From NCBI GenBank assembly GCA_910587465.1, contig CAJUMS010000127.1, positions 1 through 6,204 on the forward strand: 6,204 nucleotides of DNA, in the 5' to 3' direction. This DNA comes from an uncultured Oscillospiraceae bacterium. GTDB lineage: Bacteria > Bacillota > Clostridia > Oscillospirales > Ruminococcaceae. Below the pieces are notes generated by a model that ran no database searches, had not been told where the DNA came from, and saw only the letters and a list, made by a program, of their open reading frames with translations. How positions within the stretch are numbered: the first letter of the stretch is position 1; each line of letters starts with the position of its first letter. This document shows, in pieces, positions 1 to 5,073 of this stretch. The position numbers and the translations under genes are program-made.

Positions 1-181
1 CTTGCATTATACTTCTTTGAGAATTTGGTGTCAAGTTTTATTATACAACATCAATGACATTGAAACCACGAACAAGTATTTACATCTGATCGAAGAAGCC
101 GACGTTGAAGCCGTGAACAAGCTCGATATTATGCTTCTCCCCAAATCGGACGACGTAGAAAAGAAACAGGGCATTTCATGA
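1..181 (+). CDS. C-terminal tail of a probable tyrosine recombinase/integrase (5' end outside window, possibly degraded)
   Basis: An open frame runs from the window edge (first full codon at 2) to TGA at 179-181, about 59 residues. The core DIETTNKYLHLIEEADVEAV resembles the end of phage/ICE tyrosine recombinases, where an LLGHxxIxTTxxYxH motif carries the last conserved His and the nucleophilic Tyr. The Tyr is present (TTNKYLH, codon 77-79). Where LLGHND would be expected the frame reads LLYNIND, so the conserved Gly-His pair is replaced. The residues before it do not align well with an LxHTxA region. It may therefore be a decayed integrase or an upstream fusion rather than a working enzyme. 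Family placement rests on this short motif only. Position supports it: the gene ends next to and converges on a tRNA gene, a common integration site for such enzymes. Confidence 0.45.
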   Translation, partial: LHYTSLRIWCQVLLYNINDIETTNKYLHLIEEADVEAVNKLDIMLLPKSDDVEKKQGIS

Positions 182-185
182 AAAT

Positions 186-228
186 AAGCCGCTCGGCATT
201 TCCATAAAATGGGAATATCGAGCGGCTT
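186..228 (+). terminator. Rho-independent terminator after the recombinase tail
   Basis: Arms AAGCCGCTCG (186-195) and CGAGCGGCTT (219-228) pair perfectly over 10 bp. The stem extends inward through ATTTCC/GGGAAT around an ATAAAAT loop (204-210). It starts 4 nt after the TGA and is followed by GATTTTCATTT. The A-rich 5' flank could let it work weakly on the other strand too. Confidence 0.8.
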
Positions 229-312
229 GATTTTCATTTCGTTCGGTCTTGTTTAATGTCGTTTTACGACAATGGCGCACAAATAGCGCACGAAAATAGT
301 TTGCAGACAAAA

Positions 313-347
313 CAAAGCCGCTCGCGAAACGCTCACAAACGGTTTTG
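313..347 (-). terminator. Probable terminator of the tRNA-Pro gene
   Basis: Read on the minus strand, CAAAACCG pairs with CGGCTTTG (one A.C mismatch). A weaker inner stem rich in G.U pairs follows, and then TTTTGTCTG. It lies 16 nt beyond the encoded CCA end of the tRNA, the right place to end its transcript. The stem is imperfect, hence moderate confidence. Confidence 0.5.
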
Positions 348-362
348 CTATGCGGTTTTCAT

Positions 363-439
363 TGGTCTGAGTGACAGGATTTGAACCTGCGGCCTCTACC
401 ACCCCAAGGTAGCGCGCTACCAATCTGCGCCACACCCAG
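363..439 (-). tRNA. tRNA-Pro, anticodon GGG
   Basis: On the minus strand a full cloverleaf is visible. The acceptor arm CTGGGTG (439-433) pairs with CACTCAG (373-367), with one G.U pair. A D-arm lies around GGCGCAGATTGGTAGCGC. The anticodon stem CTACC/GGTAG encloses the loop TTGGGGT, giving anticodon GGG, which reads the proline codon CCC. The T-arm contains GGTTCAAATCC. The discriminator is A (366) and the CCA end is encoded (365-363). The gene sits behind a consensus promoter. An integrase-like tail lies just beyond its 3' end, so the gene may have served as an attachment site. Confidence 0.95.
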
Positions 440-454
440 CTATCCAACGCTAAT

Positions 455-483
455 ATTATATCACAGTTAAATGTATTTGTCAA
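455..483 (-). promoter_or_regulatory. Consensus sigma-A promoter of tRNA-Pro
   Basis: On the minus strand TTGACA (483-478) and TATAAT (460-455) are separated by exactly 17 nt, both hexamers matching consensus perfectly. The -10 box ends 15 nt before the mature tRNA 5' end, giving a short leader as expected for a stable RNA gene. Confidence 0.9.
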
Positions 484-630
484 GGGGGTAAAAAAAATTT
501 CTAAACTTCCGATATAGCAAAGAAAAAAGGCAGAAAGGGTATTGTTGAAAATGTCCAGGCAATTCCACCAAATCATCTGTGCGTTTTTCACAAAAAAATG
601 CCACAATGTTATCAACAATTGTAAATAGGG
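484..630. other. Intergenic stretch with no recognised gene
   Basis: This AT-rich spacer lies between two divergent promoters, of tRNA-Pro and of the EAL-domain gene. The frame open across it on the minus strand is a read-through of the tRNA region and has no protein-like character upstream of the tRNA. An 8-bp inverted pair ATTGTTGA (541-548) and TCAACAAT (612-619) is present but widely spaced. I see no RNA structure or riboswitch here. Confidence 0.6.
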
Positions 631-659
631 TTGACTTTTACTCGTCGTTCTGTTATAAT
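631..659 (+). promoter_or_regulatory. Sigma-A promoter of the GGDEF/EAL gene
   Basis: TTGACT (631-636) and TATAAT (654-659) are separated by 17 nt; only the last -35 base departs from consensus. The predicted start near 666 gives a leader of about 78 nt, too short for a c-di-GMP riboswitch plus expression platform. A perfect palindrome AGAATATTCT (681-690) lies in the early leader. Confidence 0.85.
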
Positions 660-743
660 GCATATATATAACAATTTTTTAGAATATTCTTAGCGATTTT
701 TGGTGATTGTGCTGTATTGTCGGAGAATGGAGTGGAGTGTCAT

Positions 744-2690
744 ATGAAAAGCGTTGCGTTTGATATAGCATCGTTGATTATGCTTTCAGTGCTGTTTGTA
801 ACGGTAATTATCCGTAAGATGACAAAAGGAACGTCAAACCGTCTGTTCCTTTTGCAGATAATTCTCGTCGCAGTGTCCACTTCGTTTGATATTTTCGCCG
901 TAACCCTCGACAACTACAACAGCCAAAATTTTTTTGCGCTGAATTTTGCGCATATGGGATATTTGACGGTTCACAATGTTCATCCGTTTGTACATATGCT
1001 CTTTGTTATCAGCCTCACGGATACGTGGCATAAAGTCTTTCGCAATCCTGTAAAAATAATATTGTTTGCGCTGCCATACGGACTTAACTTTTTCCTGATC
1101 GTGACCAATCCTTTTACACATCTAATGTTCACGGTTGATAACGGTTATACCCATGGAATGCTGTTTCATGTGCTGTATGTATGCATTGTGCCGTATATCG
1201 CATTGAACATACTGTATGTCATTCAATACAGAGTACTGTTCAACAGGCGGAAAATTTTCTCTTTGTTTTCTATGACACTGCTTAGCTGTATGGCGGTCGT
1301 TATACACCTTTTTATTCCCGAACTGTTGGTGGAGTGTTTCGCCATTACAATGTCGCTGTTTATTGTAAGCGCAGGTGTGCTCCGTCCTGAGGATTACATT
1401 GACTCGTTTACGGGACTGTACAAGCACAGCGCCTATGCCTACGACATGAAGCGCTCGTTCTACAATGACAAGCATGTAAACGTCGTTATGCTTAACATCG
1501 GCAACTACAACACGCTCACGAGTATGCTTGGCTACGATATGATGACAAATATACTGTATAAGATAGCCGATACAATCAGCGATGTAAATAAACGTTTGCG
1601 CGGAAAGGCCGACTTGTACTTTCTGGACAGAGGCCGTTTCCGTATGGTTTTCCGCGATCGTGACCGCGATAAAGCGGAGACAGCTGCAGTCGTTCTGATG
1701 AACGAATTGAAAATGCGCTCGCATATCAACGGTCTCGATATTAACTTTACACCTTATATAGTGCTTGCACGCTGTCCCGAGGAGATCGAAAGCTTTAAGT
1801 CTCTTATGGCATTCGGTCAGGATTTCCACGAAAAGAATCATTACAGCGGGCAGATAATGCTAGCAACAGATGTATACGACGCGAATCAGTTCGCTATACA
1901 AAACAATATCGACAAGATAATCGAACGCGCGCTTGATGGAAAAAAATTCGAGGTTTACTATCAGCCGATTTATTCTATCAGCTCGGGGAAGTTCGTCTCA
2001 GCGGAGGCACTACTCAGACTGTTTGACGAGGAGCATGGATATATCTCACCCGAAATTCTTATTCCCGCCGCAGAAAAAAGCGGTGCTATTCACAAAATCG
2101 GTGAGTTTGTGTTCGAGGAGGTATGTAAATTCGTTTCGTGCGATGAGTTCAAGAAGCTTGGACTGGATTATATTGAGGTAAATCTTTCGGTTGCGCAGTG
2201 TATGCACGGCGATCTCGCAGATAAGATACTTTCGGTCATGCATAAGTACAACGTTCCGCCAAAAAGCATAAATCTTGAGATAACCGAGACTGCCGCGTCA
2301 TATTCACAGCGCGTGATGACGGAAAATCTTAACAAGCTTTCGCGTGCAGGACTGTCGTTCTCACTTGATGATTACGGCACGGGCTACTCGAATATGAAGC
2401 GCGTTATCCAATTACCGCTTAAGATCGTCAAACTTGACAAGTCGTTTGTTGACGAGCAACATAATCCCAAGATGTGGATTTTCCTGCAAAATACCGTGAA
2501 AATGCTTAAGGATATGAAAATGGAGATAGTTGTCGAGGGTATTGAAACGCAAGAAATGGTTGACGCTTTCTCCGACTTGAAATGTGATTTCATTCAGGGA
2601 TATTTCTTTTCAAAGCCTATCTGCAAAAGAGAATTTGTTGAATTTATCGCAAGTTCGGCTGGTATAGCACTTGAGTCCGCCGATGAATAA
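744..2690 (+). CDS. Membrane-bound c-di-GMP phosphodiesterase, degenerate GGDEF plus intact EAL
   Basis: Predicted to hydrolyse the second messenger c-di-GMP at the membrane in response to an unknown signal. I start it at ATG 744, where GGAG (734-737) sits 6 nt upstream; an in-frame TTG at 717 has no ribosome site. The product is 648 residues. Residues 1-211 hold about seven hydrophobic segments resembling the 7TM input modules found on histidine kinases and diguanylate cyclases. GGDEF domain, about 216-390: it opens with DSFTGLY (220-226, compare DxLTGL), but the signature is DRGRF (295-299) instead of GGDEF. The metal and catalytic residues are lost, so cyclase activity is unlikely. EAL domain, about 398-636: EAL (421-423), Asn480 in VNLSV, Glu512 in LEITET, Asp542-Asp543 in LDDYGTG, Lys563 in VKLDKSF, Glu598 in VVEGIET and Gln618 in IQGYFFSKP are all present. 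Monocistronic; no clear terminator follows it. Confidence 0.9.
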   Translation: MKSVAFDIASLIMLSVLFVTVIIRKMTKGTSNRLFLLQIILVAVSTSFDIFAVTLDNYNSQNFFALNFAHMGYLTVHNVHPFVHMLFVISLTDTWHKVFRNPVKIILFALPYGLNFFLIVTNPFTHLMFTVDNGYTHGMLFHVLYVCIVPYIALNILYVIQYRVLFNRRKIFSLFSMTLLSCMAVVIHLFIPELLVECFAITMSLFIVSAGVLRPEDYIDSFTGLYKHSAYAYDMKRSFYNDKHVNVVMLNIGNYNTLTSMLGYDMMTNILYKIADTISDVNKRLRGKADLYFLDRGRFRMVFRDRDRDKAETAAVVLMNELKMRSHINGLDINFTPYIVLARCPEEIESFKSLMAFGQDFHEKNHYSGQIMLATDVYDANQFAIQNNIDKIIERALDGKKFEVYYQPIYSISSGKFVSAEALLRLFDEEHGYISPEILIPAAEKSGAIHKIGEFVFEEVCKFVSCDEFKKLGLDYIEVNLSVAQCMHGDLADKILSVMHKYNVPPKSINLEITETAASYSQRVMTENLNKLSRAGLSFSLDDYGTGYSNMKRVIQLPLKIVKLDKSFVDEQHNPKMWIFLQNTVKMLKDMKMEIVVEGIETQEMVDAFSDLKCDFIQGYFFSKPICKREFVEFIASSAGIALESADE

Positions 2691-2818
2691 TTTATAATAT
2701 AGTACAAATATTGTCGTGCATACTTACAGACAGATTTTTCTTTTGTATATGAGTTGATAGAAAATAGACAAATGACTTATGGCTTGTTAAGCTAACTCTA
2801 CGATACATAGGTTGACCT
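2691..2818. other. AT-rich gap after the EAL gene, nothing recognised
   Basis: No hairpin followed by a U-tract is visible after the TAA at 2690. A 38-codon minus-strand frame beginning at the ATG near 2809 has no convincing ribosome site and resembles nothing I know. I treat this stretch as non-coding. Confidence 0.5.
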
Positions 2819-3114
2819 TTACAATAGAAGCGGTGGAATAAAAATCTTTAGATAAAAGCGCAAAAGGAACCTCCGGTGTTGCTGTGACTCGCCGAGCTTG
2901 GCGAGATCGGTACCGCGCGTATGCCTATAATATCAGACAGCGAGCATCCTCCCAGATCGCTGGGCATTGCCAGAAACGCGAACCAATGCAGGCGCTTGCG
3001 CGTGAGGTCTAGAGGTCTATCCCGTAACGCGCTCTGAACGTCGAATACAACAGTCGATTATCCTGTTCAAAACAGATCGTTCATTAGCGTGCCATGTTCC
3101 CCTCTGTTTTGCAT
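2819..3114 (-). pseudogene. Decayed phage Gp15-like protein gene, three frame-breaking insertions
   Basis: Minus-strand fragments in three frames read as consecutive parts of one protein: FEQDNRLLYSTFRARYGIDL, then TRKRLHWFAFLAMPSDL and GGCSLSDIIGIR, then GTDLAKLGESQQHRRFL. This pattern (FEQD...Y..F...YGIDL, LHWW/F.F.AL, IIGIR, DL.KL) recalls the phage Gp15 family found in tail regions of Listeria/Streptococcus-type phages. One frame results if three insertions are undone: one T in the run 3069-3072, one copy of an 8-bp tandem duplication (3004-3019), and one CG in the CGCGCG run at 2914-2919. The corrected frame then runs from ATG 3114 to TAA 2819, 94 codons. As it stands, translation from ATG 3114 stops after 15 residues (TGA 3069-3067). 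Full Gp15 proteins are longer, so the N-terminal part is probably lost as well. The fragments are seen; the family name is recalled from motif similarity. Confidence 0.65.
3004..3019. repeat. 8-bp perfect tandem duplication causing a frameshift
   Basis: GAGGTCTA occurs twice in immediate succession (3004-3011 and 3012-3019). On the minus strand it splits the GIDL and TRKRL segments of the Gp15-like remnant into different frames. Deleting one unit restores a continuous reading through both. Confidence 0.9.
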
Positions 3115-3118
3115 ATGT

Positions 3119-3124
3119 CCTCCT
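3119..3124 (-). promoter_or_regulatory. Perfect Shine-Dalgarno site kept in front of the Gp15-like pseudogene
   Basis: On the minus strand AGGAGG is followed after 4 nt by ATG (3114-3112). The frame it opens encodes only MQNRGEHGTLMNDLF before TGA. The site suggests translation once began here; the remnant would read on if one T in the run 3069-3072 were removed. Confidence 0.55.
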
Positions 3125-3497
3125 TTTAGCATACAGTTTTACTTTACCGCAAATGAGCTTTCAGCCTTATGTATTACAGATCCCACCCTTTACATATTAA
3201 CATTCAAAAGGCGATACTTCAAAAATACGCTGACGACAGCAGACTTCACAATACTTAATTTTATGTTGATAACGGATTTTCGGGAACTAACTTCTCCGAC
3301 TTTATTCAACTTGTCCGTAAGTACACACATATAAGTGTACTCACTCCCGAAATTATGCACGAGCTTGTGGAGAAGATAGTTGTTCACGCTCCCGATAAGT
3401 CAAGTTAGCATAGAGAGCAGCGCATTGAGATCTATATTAGGTTCAATATGGCGAGCACTTCGGCTACGCTCAACCAACAGAACTATGACAAAAAAGG

Positions 3498-3528
3498 AAA
3501 GGCTACGCAGGGTTTCTACGCAGCCTTT
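3498..3528 (-). terminator. Terminator of the amino acid transporter operon
   Basis: Read on the minus strand, AAAGGCTGCG pairs with CGTAGCCTTT (10 bp including one G.U) around an 11-nt loop, followed by CCTTTTTTG. It begins 56 nt after the ATPase stop codon. The plus-strand version has an A.C mismatch and no good U-tract, so it is oriented for the operon although it lies in the tail of the recombinase remnant. Confidence 0.8.
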
Positions 3529-3557
3529 TCAAAAACAACGGAATACTTCTTTACTGC

Positions 3558-3574
3558 GCCCCGATTTTTGGGGC
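3558..3574 (+). terminator. Short plus-strand hairpin terminator after the recombinase remnant
   Basis: GCCCC (3558-3562) pairs with GGGGC (3570-3574) around GATTTTT, followed by TTTAATTT. No U-tract follows in the minus direction. It was probably the original terminator of the recombinase gene; only 5 bp of stem, so it may be weak. Confidence 0.5.
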
Positions 3575-3584
3575 TTTAATTTGC

Positions 3585-4310
3585 TTATATAACCTTTGAG
3601 AGAAAATCCTTTAGACGCGGATTACTGGGATTTTTGAAAAACTCCTCGGGCGGGTTCTGCTCTAGAACTTTACCGTCCGCCATGAACAGCACGCGCGACG
3701 CGACCTCGCGGGCAAAGCCCATTTCGTGCGTAACGACAACCATCGTCATCCCCTCCTCGGCAAGCTGTTTCATAAGGTCGAGGACCTCTCCGACCATCTC
3801 AGGGTCAAGCGCACTTGTAGGCTCGTCGAACAGCATTACCTCAGGGTTCATCGCCAGCGACCGCGCGATCGCGATACGCTGCTTTTGTCCGCCCGAGAGC
3901 ATATTTGGATAACTCTCCGCCTTGTCGGGCAAGCCAACGCGTTTCAGCAGTCTGTCAGCCGTTGCGTTTGCCTCGTCTCTGCTCATCAGCCCAAGCTTGA
4001 CGGGAGCAAGTGTAATGTTCTTGCGGATAGTCAAGTGCGGGAACAGATTAAAATGCTGAAAGACCATGCCCATTCTGCGGCGGAGTCGGTCAAGCTCCTT
4101 GCCGTGGCAGCTCGTTATGTCCTCACCATCGAAAGTGATAGTGCCCGAGGTCGGTGTTTCCATAAGGTTAAGGCAGCGCAGGAACGTGCTTTTTCCCGAG
4201 CCCGACGGTCCGATAATAACGACCTTTTCACCCTTTTGGATAGTTTCGGAGATATCCTCCAACACCGCCAGCTCTCCGAAGGACTTGTACAGGTGACTAA
4301 CGTTTATCAT
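3585..4310 (-). CDS. Polar amino acid ABC importer, ATP-binding subunit
   Basis: Cytoplasmic ATPase that powers uptake by the adjacent permease; a GlnQ/TcyC/ArtP-class protein of normal length (241 residues). Walker A GPSGSGKST is at 34-42, the Q-loop Gln at 85 (VFQHFNLFPH), the signature LSGGQKQR at 138-145, Walker B VMLFDEP at 158-164 with catalytic Glu163, the D-loop SALD at 166-169 and the switch His195 (VTHEMG). All are intact. The start ATG (4310) lies inside the permease gene and overlaps it by 14 nt; its AGGAGG ribosome site (4321-4326 on the minus strand) is within the permease's last codons, so the two are probably translationally coupled. Last gene of the operon, followed by a strong terminator. 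The substrate cannot be told from this subunit. Confidence 0.95.
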   Translation of the reverse strand: MINVSHLYKSFGELAVLEDISETIQKGEKVVIIGPSGSGKSTFLRCLNLMETPTSGTITFDGEDITSCHGKELDRLRRRMGMVFQHFNLFPHLTIRKNITLAPVKLGLMSRDEANATADRLLKRVGLPDKAESYPNMLSGGQKQRIAIARSLAMNPEVMLFDEPTSALDPEMVGEVLDLMKQLAEEGMTMVVVTHEMGFAREVASRVLFMADGKVLEQNPPEEFFKNPSNPRLKDFLSKVI

Positions 4311-5022
4311 TCTTCGCGAGCCTCCTTTCGAGCAGTCTGACGAGCCTTGTAAGCCCCACGACCATCACCAGATAGATAGCTGCGACAGCCAGCAGCGGCA
4401 TAAACGCTTCGTAGGTCTGGCTTTGTATGATATCACCTGCTCTTGTAAGGTCTGTAATCGCTATGTATCCGGCAATTGACGTTTCTTTCAACAAAACAAT
4501 AAACTCGTTTGCAAGTGCCGGGAGTACGTTTTTGAATGCCTGCGGAAGTATTATCGACAGCATGGTTTGACGGTAATTCAAACCCAAGCTGCGCCCCGCC
4601 TCCATTTGCCCATTGTCTATCGACATAATTCCCGAACGGACTATCTCCGCGACATACGCTCCGGAGTTGATACCGAAAGCCAGAATGGCACAAAATATCT
4701 TATTTATATTTATCGACTGAAAAATAACATAGTAAATTATCAAAAGCTGTACCATTACAGGGGTTCCGCGGATAACGGTAAGATAAATATGCGCAAAAAA
4801 GTTTCCGGCTTTCATTTTTCCTGTTTTATCATGGGTCGAACGCACAACCGCAACGATAAATCCGAGTATGAAGCCGAGTATCACAGCACATACCGTAATG
4901 ATGAGCGTAGTCGCTAAGCCGTTTGTCAGATATTGCCAGCGGTTTTTCTCGATAAAATTTTGCGAAAATTTATCGCCGAACGATACGAAAAAACCTTTTA
5001 TCGCCTCAAAAAAGCCTTCCAT
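4297..5022 (-). CDS. Polar amino acid ABC importer, permease subunit
   Basis: Integral membrane permease of the HisM/GlnP single-domain type, 241 residues. Hydrophobic segments lie at about 36-60, 80-100, 108-126, 162-188 and 205-228. The cytoplasmic EAA loop that docks on the ATPase reads EAGRSLGLNYRQTMLSIILP (141-160) with the conserved G and ILP. VIRGTPVMVQLLIIYY (83-98) and EIVRSGIMSI (126-135) are typical of polar amino acid permeases. Start ATG 5022 has AGGAGA 6 nt upstream, immediately after the U-tract of an intraoperonic terminator. Only one permease gene is present, so a homodimer is expected. Its partner binding protein, encoded upstream, has a permuted fold, yet this subunit looks ordinary. 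Confidence 0.95.
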   Translation of the reverse strand: MEGFFEAIKGFFVSFGDKFSQNFIEKNRWQYLTNGLATTLIITVCAVILGFILGFIVAVVRSTHDKTGKMKAGNFFAHIYLTVIRGTPVMVQLLIIYYVIFQSININKIFCAILAFGINSGAYVAEIVRSGIMSIDNGQMEAGRSLGLNYRQTMLSIILPQAFKNVLPALANEFIVLLKETSIAGYIAITDLTRAGDIIQSQTYEAFMPLLAVAAIYLVMVVGLTRLVRLLERRLAKNDKR

Positions 5023-5038
5023 ATGTTTTCTCCTATAA

Positions 5039-5065
5039 AAAAGCGCGGTTCATTGCCGCGCTTTT
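5039..5065 (-). terminator. Intraoperonic terminator between binding protein and permease
   Basis: On the minus strand AAAAGCGCGG and CCGCGCTTTT pair perfectly over 10 bp around a CAATGAA loop and run into TTTTTTAT. It starts 8 nt after the binding-protein stop and ends just before the permease ribosome site. Partial read-through, or use as a 3' stabiliser, would give more binding protein than transporter; this is inference from position. Confidence 0.9.
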
Positions 5066-5073
5066 CGGCTTAA

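Larger units (their letters stand above)
3169..3579 (+). pseudogene. Decayed large serine recombinase (TnpX/DUF4368 type) with internal deletion and stops
   Basis: One plus-strand frame gives a skeleton of a large serine recombinase of mobile elements, normally over 500 residues. From ATG 3169 it reads through INIQKAILQKYADD (resembling the NxIxNQKxxLxxYA region), stops at TAA 3256-3258, and resumes with FYVDNGFSGTNF, the FxDDGxSGTxF motif of the resolvase catalytic domain. It then jumps straight to SDFIQLVRKYTHISVLTPE and ELVEKIVVHAPDKSS, typical of the far C-terminal DUF4368 region. The jump implies loss of the rest of the catalytic domain and the DNA-binding middle, some 400 or more codons. 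A second stop (TAG 3406-3408) sits where the family usually has SSGxR, and the frame continues as HREQRIEIYIRFN and YDKKGKA, matching the usual C-terminus (to about 3504). The first catalytic stretch with the nucleophilic Ser is not recognisable. Non-functional. Confidence 0.8.

Noticed and set aside
609..617. TTATCAACA, one mismatch from a DnaA box
   Set aside because: Single occurrence with no cluster, no dnaA/dnaN context and no AT-rich unwinding element tied to it.
253..663. 136-codon minus-strand open frame across the tRNA gene
   Set aside because: Its readable part (AAGSNPVTQT) is the translated tRNA-Pro T-arm, and the rest is promoter and terminator sequence.
1122..1841. 239-codon minus-strand open frame inside the EAL-domain gene
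   Set aside because: Shadow of a clearly recognised plus-strand coding region; low-complexity translation without motifs.
2888..2905. Hairpin CTCGCC/GGCGAG
   Set aside because: Arises from the codons of the DLAKLGE segment in the Gp15-like remnant and has no U-tract.
3089..3334. 81-codon plus-strand open frame
   Set aside because: Wrong frame relative to the recombinase motifs; the homologous residues are read from the frame beginning at 3169.
3320..3341. Perfect 7-bp inverted repeat AGTACAC/GTGTACT
   Set aside because: Lies within the conserved KYTHISVL stretch of the recombinase remnant, so it is explained by coding sequence and was not taken as a site.
3503..3523. CTACGCAG repeated twice, 5 bp apart, considered as an attachment or repeat element
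   Set aside because: Both copies fall in the stem-loop of the operon terminator and are explained by it.
3726..4340. 204-codon plus-strand open frame over the ATPase gene
   Set aside because: Opposite-strand shadow of an ABC ATPase with every motif intact; no ribosome site.
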